64,000 nt of DNA from Solimonas fluminis. GTDB lineage: Bacteria > Pseudomonadota > Gammaproteobacteria > Nevskiales > Nevskiaceae. Each line of letters begins with the position of its first letter. Position 1 is the first letter of the stretch. Location: NCBI RefSeq assembly GCF_002930645.1, contig NZ_PSNW01000004.1, positions 370-64,369 on the forward strand, written 5' to 3'. The notes beneath the pieces were generated by a model that saw only the letters and a list, made by a program, of their open reading frames with translations, did not search any database and was not told the origin of the DNA. A program made the position numbers and the translations under genes. Shown in pieces: positions 43,748-57,407 of this stretch.

Positions 43748-45712
43748 CTACTTCGGCTTGCTGCCGGTTTCGGCCGGCAGGTTGGCGGCCTGGGCCTTGA
43801 TCTCGCCGATCATGGCCTTGCAGTCGTTGTCCTCGCCCAGGCCCAGCTCCACCGTCGGCAGCAGGACCGCCAGCGGGCCCACCAGCAGGCCCAGGGCGGC
43901 GGCGATGCCGCCGCGCGCCGCCAGGCGCTCCCAGTCCGGGCGGACGCTGGGGTCCTTGAAGCTGCCGCCGATGTTGATCGGCGCACGCAGCGAGGCCAGG
44001 CCCAGGCGCTTGGGCTTGGTATGGATGCGGTAGTCCAGGATCTCGTCGCGCAGGTTGATGCTGCCGTCGCCGAGGATGTTGGCCTCTCCGGTGTCCACCA
44101 GCAGCAGGCGCGTGCCGAGCAGGCCTTCCTTGAGCTCGAAGTCGCCGATGGCGCAGCGCACCTGCGTCTCGGAGGGCAGGCCGATGGCCGACAGCAGGGC
44201 CTTGCCGAATTCCAGGCCGGCGAGATTCACCAGCAGCGCGCTGAGGCGGCCCCGGTTCATGTAGAGCTTCAGCTCGCCGTCGCCGCTGCCCAGGATCTGG
44301 GCGGTGGAGTTGCCGTAGCTGTCGATGCGCGCGCGGCCGCCGATCAGGCCGGCGCCGTCCAGCGCGGGATTGCCGCGCACCAGGCGCTTGAGGTCGATGC
44401 GGCGGAAGTCGACGTCGGCGACCGCGTGCATCACCTCGCTGGCGCCGTCCAGTTCGATGTTTCCGGCGATCTGGCCCTCGCCCACGGTGAAGCGCAGCGG
44501 CTTGAGCGCGAGCACGCCCTGCTTCGCCGTCAGGTGCGCTTCCAGCCGGTCCAGCGGCAGGGCGCTCTCGATGCGTCCGGCTCGGTAGCGGATGTCGAGG
44601 TCGGCGGCGCGCAGCTTCGGCAGGTTGATCGGCTGGTCGGGCAGCACGCGCTCGCGGGCCTGCGCCTGGGCGCGCTGCTCCCTCTGCGCGTCGCTTTCTC
44701 CCTCGGCGCCGGCCTTGCCGGGTGTCGCGCCCACCAGTCCGCCGAGGTCGGCCAGCACCACCTGGTTCGAGCGCAGGTCCGCCGTCACCAGGCGGCGCTT
44801 GCCGCCCAGGTTCACCGCCAGTTCGCCGGACAGGTCGCTCTGTCCGACGCTGCCATTGAACTCGTGGAAGCGGATGCGCCCCTGCTGATAGTCCAGGCGC
44901 CCCCGCAGCTGGTAGGGCGCGGTCGGCGGCAGCGGCACGCCGGTAAGGCTGTAGAGATCGGCCAGGCTGTCGCCGTTCAGCTGCAGGTCGAGCTGCGCGC
45001 CGCCGAACTGCAGCGGCTGCAGCAGCGTGCCCTTGAGGAGGATGCGGGTGGCGCCGTTGACGACACTGAGGCTGAGCGGATAGGGCCGCTGCGGCTGGCG
45101 CAGCCCCAGCAGGGAACCGCCGACGAAATGGGCGGTGATCGGCGCCGCATCGTAGGTCCCGCGCGCTTCCGCATGCAGGCGCGGCTCGCCGTCCGCGGCG
45201 GCCTCGGTGCCCACCAGGATCTCGAAGTCGGCGTGCAGGCGCGGTTCCTTCACCAGGACGTGGCCGCCGCGGATCTCCAGGCGGTCGATCTCCAGCACCC
45301 AGGGACTGCCGCCGCCGGACTCGCGCCGCGGCAACTGCCAGTTCGGCTTGCCGTCCGGCCCCGGGCGCAGGTCCGCATCGGGCTTGTCGAGCTGGATGTC
45401 CATCAGGTGGATCTGGCGGCGCCACAGGGCCCAGGGATTGATGCGGATGGCCAGGCGCTCCACCTTCGCCATCCGGCTGTCGGCCGGGAAGCCTTCGGGA
45501 TTGGAGACGGCGATGCCGTCCAGCACCACCCGCGGATGACGTCCGAGGTCCACGTCGATGTTCTGCACGGTGACGGGGCGTCCGAGGGCCACCGAGGCCC
45601 GGCGTTCCAGCAGCGGGCGGAACCAGTTCCAGTCGCCCAGCAGCAGCAGCGTTGCCAGCAGCAGCAGCGCCACATACAGGGTCCAGCGAATCCGGGGGCG
45701 TTTCTGCGTCAT
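43748..45712 (-). CDS. AsmA family protein
   Basis: A 654-residue inner-membrane-anchored periplasmic protein of the AsmA/YhdP/TamB-like group thought to act in lipid transport to the outer membrane. One N-terminal helix (WTLYVALLLLATLLLLGDWN), then a beta-rich repeat domain beginning RRASVALGRPVTVQNIDVDL and an AsmA_2-type C-terminal domain (GDGELKLYMNRGRLSALLVN, LLVDTGEANILGDGSINLRD). Lies 63 bases upstream of the DUF4105 gene's end, same strand. Confidence 0.92.
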   Translation of the reverse strand: MTQKRPRIRWTLYVALLLLATLLLLGDWNWFRPLLERRASVALGRPVTVQNIDVDLGRHPRVVLDGIAVSNPEGFPADSRMAKVERLAIRINPWALWRRQIHLMDIQLDKPDADLRPGPDGKPNWQLPRRESGGGSPWVLEIDRLEIRGGHVLVKEPRLHADFEILVGTEAAADGEPRLHAEARGTYDAAPITAHFVGGSLLGLRQPQRPYPLSLSVVNGATRILLKGTLLQPLQFGGAQLDLQLNGDSLADLYSLTGVPLPPTAPYQLRGRLDYQQGRIRFHEFNGSVGQSDLSGELAVNLGGKRRLVTADLRSNQVVLADLGGLVGATPGKAGAEGESDAQREQRAQAQARERVLPDQPINLPKLRAADLDIRYRAGRIESALPLDRLEAHLTAKQGVLALKPLRFTVGEGQIAGNIELDGASEVMHAVADVDFRRIDLKRLVRGNPALDGAGLIGGRARIDSYGNSTAQILGSGDGELKLYMNRGRLSALLVNLAGLEFGKALLSAIGLPSETQVRCAIGDFELKEGLLGTRLLLVDTGEANILGDGSINLRDEILDYRIHTKPKRLGLASLRAPINIGGSFKDPSVRPDWERLAARGGIAAALGLLVGPLAVLLPTVELGLGEDNDCKAMIGEIKAQAANLPAETGSKPK

Positions 45713-45775
45713 TGCTGTTTCCGCTTGGGCAGGCCGGGCTCAGGGTTGTGACAGCCGCCCGGGGCCGGTGTTCCC

Positions 45776-46990
45776 CTATCGGCGGCGCAGGATCCAGGCC
45801 TGTGCAGCATGCACCGGCAGCCACAGGACGATCCAGTGCAGGTTCTGCTGGGCTCCCGGCAGCAGCAGCAGGGCCAGCGCCAGGACGGCGCCGGCCGCCG
45901 CCGCCAGGGACAGGCCGCGCGCCGTGGGGCCTGCCACCGCGCCGGCACGAAGCTGCCGGAACCAGGCCGGCAGCAGCAGCAGGCACAGCGGGCTGAACAG
46001 CAGCAGGTTGCGGTTTTCCCACATGATCCAGTGGTCGGTCAGGAACCAGACCGCCAGCAGCACCAGCCCGCCCAGGCCGGCCGCGAGATTGAGCAGCAGC
46101 GCCAGGCCGAACAGGCCCCAGCGCGCGGGCGCGGCCTTGCGCAGATGCGACAGCAGGAGCAGCAGCGCTCCGAGGACCAGGCCCAGGACCGCCATCGCCG
46201 GCAACAGCGACGGCGGGCGCTCCGGTTCCGGCAGGCCGCCTTCCAGCACGCGCAGTTCGCCGCGCAGCAGCGGCCGCGAGCCGCCGCCGGCGGAGTCGAG
46301 GCGCGCCGTGCGCAGCGACTCCATCAGCACCATGGGCACGAAGCTCTGCTGCCAGCGGTCGATGGGCCGGTCTCCCCTCGCCGCCACCACCGCGTCCATG
46401 CCCAGGAACAGCGGCGGCACGGGGGACATCAGGCGCGTGGCCTCGAAACGGTAGCTGACCGGCGTGCGCTGGCCCTCGAGCTGGCGACGCAGCTGGCCGC
46501 CGGTGACGCGGTCGATGGCGTCGCGCACGCGCGTCGAGCAGTTGGAGAGGAAGTAGTCGTAGTGGTACTCCGCGTTCTCGGGACGCGCGTTCCAGTCCAG
46601 GAAGGCCGCCAGCTCGCGGCTCTGCGCCGCGTCCAGGTCCAGCTCCTGCGCCTGCACCCAGCGGCCTTCGTACTGGTACTGCGCCAGCGTATCCGCCAGC
46701 GGTTCCACCGCGAGGCGGTACTGCATGCGCCCGCGGGCGAAGTTCAGGAAGAAGTTCTTCTGGCGGAAGTCGAAGATGCCGTAGTTGTAGACGCGATCCT
46801 CGCCGTTGGCGACATCGCGCACCAGCAGGGCGTTGTGGCCGAAGCGCTGCCAGTACACCGGGCCGGGCGCGAAGGTCAGCAGCACGATCTGCGGCGCCGG
46901 GCGCTCCTGGGCCAGGGGCGCGGGCTCCTGGGCCCGGGCACCGTTCAGGGTCAGCAGCGCCAGCATCAGCGCGAGGATGAACGGGCGCAT
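45776..46990 (-). CDS. DUF4105 membrane protein
   Basis: A 404-residue protein with signal peptide (MRPFILALMLALLTLNGARA-QE), a periplasmic DUF4105 domain (LLTFAPGPVYWQRFGHNALL, YNYGIFDFRQKNFFLNFARG, YHYDYFLSNCSTRVRDAIDR) and a C-terminal half with about five membrane helices. The Cys and His in FGHNALL and SNCSTRVRD recall papain-like (NlpC-related) active sites proposed for this family. It occupies the place where lnt usually follows corC in gammaproteobacteria. Confidence 0.88.
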   Translation of the reverse strand: MRPFILALMLALLTLNGARAQEPAPLAQERPAPQIVLLTFAPGPVYWQRFGHNALLVRDVANGEDRVYNYGIFDFRQKNFFLNFARGRMQYRLAVEPLADTLAQYQYEGRWVQAQELDLDAAQSRELAAFLDWNARPENAEYHYDYFLSNCSTRVRDAIDRVTGGQLRRQLEGQRTPVSYRFEATRLMSPVPPLFLGMDAVVAARGDRPIDRWQQSFVPMVLMESLRTARLDSAGGGSRPLLRGELRVLEGGLPEPERPPSLLPAMAVLGLVLGALLLLLSHLRKAAPARWGLFGLALLLNLAAGLGGLVLLAVWFLTDHWIMWENRNLLLFSPLCLLLLPAWFRQLRAGAVAGPTARGLSLAAAAGAVLALALLLLPGAQQNLHWIVLWLPVHAAQAWILRRR

Positions 46991-47072
46991 GGCGTTCAGG
47001 CGAGCGGCGAGACGATGCGGGGCATGCCTGGCGCACGATGCCGGCACGCGTCTTCGGCCCGTTTCAGCGTGC

Positions 47073-47939
47073 TCATGCCGGCGACAGCGTGACTTGAAAC
47101 ATGTGCACGCGGCGGCTGTCGGCGCGCTGCACGTTGAAATTGAAGCGCTCGATACGCACGCTCTCGCCGCGCTTGGGCATATGGCCGAAGCGATGCAGCA
47201 CCAGGCCGCCGATGGTGTCGAACTCGTCCGTCGGGAATTCGGTGCCGAAATAGGCGTTGAAGTTCTCGATGGTGGTCAGGGCGTTGACCAGGAAGCGGCG
47301 CTCGTCCTGCTTGAGGATCAGCGCGCCCTCGGCCTCGTCGTACTCGTCGTCGATGTCGCCGACGATCTGCTCCAGCACATCCTCGATGGTGACCAGGCCG
47401 GCGACGCCGCCGTACTCGTCGGCGACGATGGCCATGTGGTTGCGCGACTTGCGGAAGTCCTTCAGCAGGACGTTGAGTCGCTTGGACTCGGGCACGAACA
47501 CGGCCGGACGGATCAGGCGCTGCAGGTCGAAGGTGGCGGGATCGAAACCCTCGACGCCGGAGGAGAACTTGAGCAGGTCCTTGGCCAGCAGGATGCCCAG
47601 TACCTCGTCGCGCGAGTCGCCGGTGACCGGGAAGCGCGAATGACCGGACTCCACCACCACCGCCAGGATGCGGTCCAGGCGCCAGTCGGACTCCACCGTC
47701 ACCATCTGTGCGCGCGGCAGCATCACGTCACGCACCTGGGTGTCGGCGCTGTCGAGGATGCCTTCGAACATCTCCTGCGCGTCGGCGTCGAGCAGCTCGC
47801 TCTCGCGCGCCTCCTGCAGCACCTCCAGCAGTTCCTCACGGGTCTGCGGGCCGCCGCCGAAGTTGTGGGTCACCCGGCGCCACCAGCGCTGCAGCGCGGT
47901 GCCGTCGGGCCTGGGACTATGTTCGTCGTTATCGTTCAT
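47073..47939 (-). CDS. corC: CorC/HlyC family CBS-domain protein
   Basis: A 288-residue cytoplasmic protein implicated in magnesium/cobalt efflux. Two CBS domains ([20 protein letters not shown] to [27 protein letters not shown] to [18 protein letters not shown]) and a C-terminal CorC_HlyC domain ([36 protein letters not shown]). No DUF21 membrane domain, as in E. coli CorC. Overlaps ybeY by 11 bases. Confidence 0.95.
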   Translation of the reverse strand: MNDNDEHSPRPDGTALQRWWRRVTHNFGGGPQTREELLEVLQEARESELLDADAQEMFEGILDSADTQVRDVMLPRAQMVTVESDWRLDRILAVVVESGHSRFPVTGDSRDEVLGILLAKDLLKFSSGVEGFDPATFDLQRLIRPAVFVPESKRLNVLLKDFRKSRNHMAIVADEYGGVAGLVTIEDVLEQIVGDIDDEYDEAEGALILKQDERRFLVNALTTIENFNAYFGTEFPTDEFDTIGGLVLHRFGHMPKRGESVRIERFNFNVQRADSRRVHMFQVTLSPA

Positions 47940-48372
47940 AAGGGTCGGAGAAGCCCAGACGCTTCAGGATACGGGTTTCCAGCGCTTCCATGCGCAGGGC
48001 CTCGGAGTCTCGCTCGTGGTCGTGCCCCAGCAGGTGCAGGCATCCATGGACCACCATGTGGGCCCAGTGGGCACGGGCCGGCTTGCCCTGCTCGGCGGCC
48101 TCGCGCGCCACCACCGGCGCGCAGATCACCAGGTCGCCCAGTACCGGCAGGCTTTCCAGCTCCGGCTCGCCCTGGAAGGACAGCACGTTGGTGGGTTTGT
48201 CCTTGCCGCGGTACTGATGGTTCAGCTGGCGCGATTCCTCGTCGCCGACGATGCGGATGTTCAGCTCGCCCTTCTCCCGGCCGAGGGCGGCGAGCGCCCA
48301 GCCGCGCAGCGAGGCCGGCGAAGGAATGCCGGCGGCGGGAACCAGGCGCTGGATGCTGACTTGTGCCGGCAT
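47929..48372 (-). CDS. ybeY: Endoribonuclease YbeY
   Basis: Single-strand endoribonuclease for 16S rRNA 3' maturation and ribosome quality control. The 147-residue protein has the zinc motif [11 protein letters not shown] with [15 protein letters not shown], plus [20 protein letters not shown]. The start is 3 bases past the ybeZ stop, the normal pairing. Confidence 0.97.
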   Translation of the reverse strand: MPAQVSIQRLVPAAGIPSPASLRGWALAALGREKGELNIRIVGDEESRQLNHQYRGKDKPTNVLSFQGEPELESLPVLGDLVICAPVVAREAAEQGKPARAHWAHMVVHGCLHLLGHDHERDSEALRMEALETRILKRLGFSDPYER

Positions 48373-48375
48373 GGA

Positions 48376-49376
48376 TCAGCCCTGCCCCTCGGCCTGCAGC
48401 TCGTGCTGCTCGTAGGCATGCACGATGGCCTGCACCAGGGGGTGGCGCACCACGTCTTCCTTCTGGAAGCGGGTGAAGGAGATGCCGGGCGTGGTGCCGA
48501 GCACGCGCTCGGCGTGGCGCAGGCCGGACATCTGGTGCTTGGGCAGGTCCACCTGGGTCATGTCGCCGGTGACCACGGCGACGCTGCCGAAGCCGATGCG
48601 CGTCAGGAACATCTTCATCTGCTCGACCGAAGTGTTCTGGGCCTCGTCGAGGATGATGAAGGATTCGTTGAGCGTGCGGCCGCGCATGAAGGCCAGCGGC
48701 GCGATCTCGATGACGCTCTTCTCGATCAGGCGCGCGACCTTCTCGAAGCCCATCATCTCGTAGAGCGCATCGTACAGCGGGCGCAGGTAGGGGTTGATCT
48801 TCTCGGCCATGTCGCCGGGCAGGAAGCCCAGCTTCTCGCCGGCCTCCACCGCCGGACGCACCAGCACGATGCGGCGCACGCGGTCGCGCTCCAGGGCCTG
48901 CACGGCGCTGGCCACCGCCAGGTAGGTCTTGCCGGTGCCGGCCGGACCGATGCCGAAGTTGAGGTCGTTGCTGGCGATCGCCTTCAGGTAGTTCTTCTGC
49001 TGCTGGCTGCGGCCGCGCACGACGCCGCGCTTGGTGCGGACCACCACCTCGCCGGTCGCCGCACGTTCTTCCTCGGCCGCCGCCGCGTCCAGTTCCGGGT
49101 CGGGGCCGTGCTCGGCCAGGGCCAGGTGGACGTGCTCGGTGGTGACGATGTCGTCCTCGGTCTGCGCGAACAGGTCGCGCAGCACCGACTCGCCGCGGGC
49201 GATGTCCGGACGGGCGCCGACCAGCTGGAAGCGGTTGCCGCGGCTGCGGATCTCGATGCCCAGGCGCAGTTCGATCTGCCGCAGGTGGGCATCGAAGGGG
49301 CCGTTGAGGTTGGCGATGCGCTGGGCCTCGTCCGGCAGCAGCTCCATGTCGAGCCGCGCCTGCGCCGGTGCCTTCT

Positions 49377-49380
<4 letters not shown>
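48376..49380 (-). CDS. ybeZ: PhoH-family ATPase YbeZ
   Basis: P-loop ATPase that partners YbeY in rRNA metabolism. The 334-residue protein has an N-terminal KH-like segment ([20 protein letters not shown]), Walker [19 protein letters not shown], Walker [10 protein letters not shown] and [11 protein letters not shown]. The ATG at 49380 overlaps the miaB stop (ATGA); the open frame upstream is only miaB in another reading. Confidence 0.96.
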
Positions 49381-50720
<1,340 letters not shown>

Positions 50721-50749
50721 CGCGGGAGGCACAGCCGGGTGGGGCGCCG

Positions 50750-50755
50750 ATTATA
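50750..50755 (-). promoter_or_regulatory. Consensus -10 box upstream of miaB
   Basis: A perfect TATAAT on the minus strand (in GGTATAATCGG), 30 bases before the miaB ATG. No good -35 sits at 17 bases; TTGAAA occurs at a 13-base spacing. The expected start near 50743 leaves a leader of about 22 bases. Confidence 0.6.
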
Positions 50756-50790
50756 CCGGAACCCCCTTTTTCAACGGGTTACAGCGCTTT

Positions 50791-51273
50791 TCAGCCGCTT
50801 TTCAGGAAGTTATCCAGATTGCGGCGGGCGGTGGCCCGGACCTTGCCCCGCAGCAGCGGGGTCCAGCCGAGCAGCAGGCCGGGCGTCCCCAGGGCCTGGC
50901 GCGACCAGCTCCAGAACCCGAAGCGGTCGTGGTGGACCGCGATCAGGCCGTCGCGGAAAGTGAATTCCGCGTCGATGCGGTTCAGCACCAGGCGGCCGGT
51001 GGCGGAGAAGCGGTAGTGCGCATCCCAATGCGCCCGGCCGGAGCGGTCGTCGGCCTGGATGCCGCTGTAGTCCAGCCTCCAGACGTCCGCGCCCCTGGAC
51101 CGGGTGGCCTGGCAGAGCATGGCCCACATGCCGGCGGTCTCGCGCTTGCCGTGCAGGGTGAAGACCGGGTCCTGGAACTCCACGTCCGGCGCGTAGCAGG
51201 AGGCCATGGTGCCGGCGTCCAGCGCGGCGAAGGCGCGGTAGAACTTCTCGATGGTCTCGGCGTTGCGGTGCAT
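50791..51273 (-). CDS. SnoaL-like/NTF2-fold protein
   Basis: A 160-residue protein: IEKFYRAFAALDAGTMASCY, APDVEFQDPVFTLHGKRETA, GMWAMLCQATRSRGADVWRL and RIDAEFTFRDGLIAVHHDRF form the cone-shaped SnoaL/NTF2 pattern. A longer C-terminal Trp/Arg-rich stretch (GFWSWSRQALGTPGLLLGW) resembles NTF2-fold proteins seen near polyketide or steroid genes, where they act as cyclases or isomerases, but the activity is unknown. Ends 71 bases upstream of the miaB start, same strand. Confidence 0.85.
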   Translation of the reverse strand: MHRNAETIEKFYRAFAALDAGTMASCYAPDVEFQDPVFTLHGKRETAGMWAMLCQATRSRGADVWRLDYSGIQADDRSGRAHWDAHYRFSATGRLVLNRIDAEFTFRDGLIAVHHDRFGFWSWSRQALGTPGLLLGWTPLLRGKVRATARRNLDNFLKSG

Positions 51274-51352
51274 GGTCTTTCCCGGAGGCTCAGGGCCGTT
51301 CGTGTTGCGCCCGCCGAAACATGAACCGCCCCTGCCCTGCGGTCAACAGGTT

Positions 51353-51407
51353 CCCGCCCGCACTTCGACAAGCTCCGTGCGAGCGGGAATTCCCCCACCG
51401 TTGGGGG
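51353..51407. repeat. REP-like palindromes downstream of the FadB-like gene
   Basis: CCCGCCCGCAC and GTGCGAGCGGG (51353-51387) pair at 10 of 11 positions around TTCGACAAGCTCC, a core seen in a common dispersed repeat of GC-rich proteobacteria. Next to it CCCCCA/TGGGGG (51392-51407) forms a 6-bp stem with a 4-base loop, 14 bases from the gene's stop. Either could slow or stop transcription; no T-run follows. Confidence 0.5.
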
Positions 51408-51420
51408 CAGGCAGGAATCT

Positions 51421-53508
<2,088 letters not shown>

Positions 53509-53571
53509 GGGGGTCTCCTCGTTCTGGAAATGGGTCGCTGTGAATCCTGAAGGCTAGCCCCGCCTCCCTTC

Positions 53572-53589
53572 ATCATTCAAATGAATGAT
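53572..53589. promoter_or_regulatory. Perfect palindrome ATCATTCA-AA-TGAATGAT
   Basis: Two 8-base arms around AA, located 64 bases before the FadB-like start and about 160 bases before the acyl-CoA dehydrogenase. The shape suits a dimeric repressor of TetR or GntR type. No regulator gene lies nearby. Confidence 0.5.
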
Positions 53590-53625
53590 TTTGATCCCTT
53601 TCGATAAGGGCGGCTCATTGCTTGC

Positions 53626-53649
53626 CCCCGTGTCTCATGAGACACGGGG
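53626..53649. promoter_or_regulatory. Perfect 24-bp palindrome centred on TCATGA
   Basis: CCCCGTGTCTCA and TGAGACACGGGG are exact reverse complements with no spacer. It lies midway between the divergent FadB-like and acyl-CoA dehydrogenase genes. TGTCTCA/TGAGACA half sites resemble enhancer sites of sigma-54 activators. A weak GG/GC promoter-like sequence (AGGGCCGGCCTATGCT, 53708-53723) lies about 60 bases downstream. Confidence 0.6.
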
Positions 53650-53750
53650 AGTTGCCATCGGCCCGATTGATGAAAGGGGATTCATGGAATTCATTGGCCT
53701 GATGGGCAGGGCCGGCCTATGCTCCCGCCCGCCATCCTTTGGAGGAGACC

Positions 53751-54950
<1,200 letters not shown>

Positions 54951-54960
54951 GGCTCCCGAC

Positions 54961-56073
54961 ATGAACTTCAATTTCAGCGAAGAGCAGCAGCAGCTGCGCG
55001 ACACCCTCGACCGCTACGTGCGCAAGGACTACGGCTTCGAGAAGCGCCGCGGCATCATCCATGGCGACAGCGGCTGGAGCGCCGAGGTCTGGGCGCAGCT
55101 GGCCGACCTCGGCGTGCTGGCCGTGGGCCTGCCGGAAGAGCACGGCGGCCTCGGCGGCGGTCCCTTCGACACCCTGCTGGTGATGGAAGCCCTGGGCCGC
55201 GGCATGGTGGTGGAGCCCTACCTGGCCACCGTGGTGCTGGGCGCCGGGCTGGTGGCGCGCGCCGGCAGCGAGGAACAGAAGGCGGAAATCCTGCCTGCCG
55301 TCGCCTCCGGCGATCGGCGCCTGGCGCTGGCCCACCACGAGCGCGGCGGCCGCTACGACCTGTCACGTATCGAAACCTCCGCGCGCCGCGATGGCGACGG
55401 CTGGGTGCTGGACGGCCACAAGAGCGTGGTGCTGCACGGCGCCGCGGCGGATACGCTGCTGGTGTCGGCGAGGACGCCCTCTGGCCTCTCGCTGTTCCTG
55501 GTGGACGCCGGGGCTTCCGGCGTGACGCGCCGCGACACGCCGGCGCAGGACGGCCACCGCGTGGCCGAGGTGATGCTCAGGTCTGCGCGCGGGGACCTGG
55601 TCGGCGACGAGGGCGCCGCGCTGCCGCAGATCGAACTGGCGCTGGACCATGCCATCGCCGCGCTCTGCGCCGAGGCGGTGGGCGGCATGGCCGCGCTGAT
55701 CGAGGCGACCGTCGGCTATCTCAAGACCCGCAAGCAGTTCGGCGTGCCCATCGGCAGCTTCCAGGCGCTGCAGCACCGCGCGGTGGAGATGTACCTGCAC
55801 GCCGAGCAGGCCCGTTCCATGAGCTACCTGGCCGCCGACAAGCTCGGCGCGAGCGACGCCGCCGAACGGCGCCGCGCGATTTCCGGCGCCAAGGTGCTGG
55901 TGGGCAATGCGGCGCGCTACGTCGGCCAGCAGGCGGTGCAGCTGCACGGCGGCATCGGCGTGACCGACGAGCTGGCCGTGGGCCACTACTTCAAGCGCCT
56001 GACGATGATCACGCTGCTGTTCGGCGACGTGGATCACCACCTCGCGCAGTTCGGCGAAGCCATGTCGGCCTAG
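54961..56073 (+). CDS. Acyl-CoA dehydrogenase, second of a pair
   Basis: A 370-residue, more diverged family member. Conserved parts: LGVLAVGLPEEHGGLGGGPF, VLDGHKSVVLHGAAADTLLV, YLKTRKQFGVPIGSFQALQH and HGGIGVTDELAVGHYFKRLT. The middle beta domain is shortened and several FAD-binding blocks are weak (ALAHHERGGRYDLSRIET replaces the usual LTEPxAGSD). That pattern fits the smaller subunit of heteromeric dehydrogenases known from sterol side-chain degradation. Ends just before a strong terminator-like hairpin. Confidence 0.93.
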   Translation: MNFNFSEEQQQLRDTLDRYVRKDYGFEKRRGIIHGDSGWSAEVWAQLADLGVLAVGLPEEHGGLGGGPFDTLLVMEALGRGMVVEPYLATVVLGAGLVARAGSEEQKAEILPAVASGDRRLALAHHERGGRYDLSRIETSARRDGDGWVLDGHKSVVLHGAAADTLLVSARTPSGLSLFLVDAGASGVTRRDTPAQDGHRVAEVMLRSARGDLVGDEGAALPQIELALDHAIAALCAEAVGGMAALIEATVGYLKTRKQFGVPIGSFQALQHRAVEMYLHAEQARSMSYLAADKLGASDAAERRRAISGAKVLVGNAARYVGQQAVQLHGGIGVTDELAVGHYFKRLTMITLLFGDVDHHLAQFGEAMSA

Positions 56074-56090
56074 CTTCAGAGGTCCCGGCA

Positions 56091-56127
56091 AAGCCCTCTT
56101 CCGCGATCGGAGGAGGGCTTCTTCCTT
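56091..56127 (+). terminator. Terminator after the acyl-CoA dehydrogenase pair
   Basis: AAGCCCTCTTCC and GGAGGAGGGCTT pair at 11 of 12 positions with a 6-base loop (GCGATC), followed by CTTCCTT. It begins 18 bases past the stop of the second dehydrogenase. Confidence 0.8.
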
Positions 56128-56201
56128 GGGCACTCCCGCGAATGCCCGGGCTCCGGCGTTGCCCAGGCCGGCCCCGCCCCCCGGCGAGCGCCGGGAGGGA
56201 C

Positions 56202-56726
56202 TTAGCGCATCGCTGCAATCGCGTCCCTCAGTTCCTGCTCGCCGAGACTGGGGTCGCCGCCCTTCGGCGGCATCTGCCCCTTGCCCCGGATGGCTGACTT
56301 GAGCAGGCCATCCGGCCCGCCGGCGGCCTTTTCGCGGGCAGCCCAGGCCGCCTTGTCGTGCGACTTCGGAGCCCCCAGCATCCCGCTGGCATGACAAGCT
56401 CCGCAGACCTGCGCCACGACCTGCGGGCCGCTGCGCGGCGCCGCCGGCGCGGCCACCGGCGTCAGGGCCGCCAGCTCCTGATCCGATGTCGCCACGAGGC
56501 CGACGGGGGCGATGCGCCGGGCGATCAGTTCGCGCTGCTGCTCCATGTCGGGCTCCTGCTGGCCGACGATGCGCGAGGCCAGCACCAGCCCGCCCGCCAC
56601 CGCGTGCAGCAGCACCACGACCAGCGTGAAGCGGATGAAGAAGGCACGGTTCGAATGCTTGTCCAGGATGTCGATCGGCGGCGGCGGACCGGGCCTGACG
56701 TCCTTCGGATCAATGTCGATCGTCAT
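56202..56726 (-). CDS. Membrane-anchored cytochrome c5-like protein
   Basis: A 174-residue c-type cytochrome. Cytoplasmic N-terminus (MTIDIDPKDVRPGPPPPIDI), one membrane helix (FIRFTLVVVLLHAVAGGLVL, about 33-52), an Ala/Pro linker, then a monohaem domain with CGACHASG and a Met ligand probably in GKGQMPPKGG. This layout is like cytochrome c5 proteins that carry electrons in the periplasm. Overlaps the upstream gene by 17 bases. Confidence 0.9.
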   Translation of the reverse strand: MTIDIDPKDVRPGPPPPIDILDKHSNRAFFIRFTLVVVLLHAVAGGLVLASRIVGQQEPDMEQQRELIARRIAPVGLVATSDQELAALTPVAAPAAPRSGPQVVAQVCGACHASGMLGAPKSHDKAAWAAREKAAGGPDGLLKSAIRGKGQMPPKGGDPSLGEQELRDAIAAMR

Positions 56727-57183
56727 CGCGCTTCCTATCCAGCGCCTCTGCCGCGCCGGCAGGCTCCAGGTAGCGGGCATCGTTGGCGTGGCGCTGCGAG
56801 CGCCGCTCCAGTTTCGCCGCCTCCTTGCGGCCCACCGGCTTGCGATCGGCCATCTCGGCCTCGTCGGGACCATCGCCCATGCCGGCGGTGGACCCGCTGC
56901 GGCGGAGCTGCGCATCCTGCGGCGCGCGGCGCGCGCGGACCGCGGGCGAGCGCGAGGGGTCGTCGTCCAGCAGGGTTTCAGGCGACAGGTCGTCGGCGGT
57001 CACGTGGCCGTCCGGTGTCTCGCCGCCGCTGCGGCCCAGTTCGGCGACCCGGGCGGCGGGAAACGGCCCGGCGCCACCCGGCTCTCCGGCATCGCGCTCC
57101 AGTTCCAGCGGAGCGGCGCCACGATTGTCGCGGCGGCGCTTTCGCGAGTAGGGCGCCGCGCCGCGCACGCGCTCGCGGCTCAC
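56710..57183 (-). CDS. Hydrophilic protein with TADDLSPETL motif (HPr-related family of unknown role)
   Basis: A 157-residue, charged, probably disordered protein with no signal or membrane segment. The segment VAELGRSGGETPDGHVTADD with LSPETLLDDDPSRSP and a later GMGDGPDEAEMADRKPVG resembles a small pseudomonad family annotated as HPr-related, but no HPr active site is present, so the name should not be taken as function. The GTG start (57183) overlaps the DUF6496 stop (GTGA). The Arg/Lys-rich C-terminus overlaps the cytochrome start. Family assignment is from memory of the motif. Confidence 0.65.
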   Translation of the reverse strand: MSRERVRGAAPYSRKRRRDNRGAAPLELERDAGEPGGAGPFPAARVAELGRSGGETPDGHVTADDLSPETLLDDDPSRSPAVRARRAPQDAQLRRSGSTAGMGDGPDEAEMADRKPVGRKEAAKLERRSQRHANDARYLEPAGAAEALDRKRDDDRH

Positions 57184-57407
57184 TTGGAACCCCCGCCCGC
57201 CTTCTTGGGAGGCACCTTGGCGCCCTTCCTGCGCGCCTCCGACAGGCCGATGGCGATGGCCTGCTTGCGGCTGCGCACGGTGCCGCCCTTGCCGCCGGGC
57301 CCGCTCTTGAGCGTGCCGCGCTTGCGCCGGCGCATGGCGCTGGCGACGGTCCGGGCGGCGCCCTTGCCGTAGCGGCGGCCGCCGGATGATTTCTTGGTTG
57401 CTGCCAT
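57180..57407 (-). CDS. DUF6496 small basic protein
   Basis: A 75-residue Lys/Arg/Gly-rich protein: MAATKKSSGGRRYGKGAART, MRRRKRGTLKSGPGGKGGTV, RSRKQAIAIGLSEARRKGAK. This matches the DUF6496 pattern, a group of small DNA-binding-looking proteins of unknown role. AAGGAGG lies 5 bases before the ATG, among the strongest ribosome binding sites in the window, so it is surely translated by itself. The same frame is open through egtD with no stop between them, so a fused form is also possible. Confidence 0.88.
   Translation of the reverse strand: MAATKKSSGGRRYGKGAARTVASAMRRRKRGTLKSGPGGKGGTVRSRKQAIAIGLSEARRKGAKVPPKKAGGGSK

Noticed and set aside
57180-57407. Treating DUF6496 as only a C-terminal domain of EgtD
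   Set aside because: The strong ribosome binding site directly before its ATG argues for separate translation, so it is also listed as its own gene.
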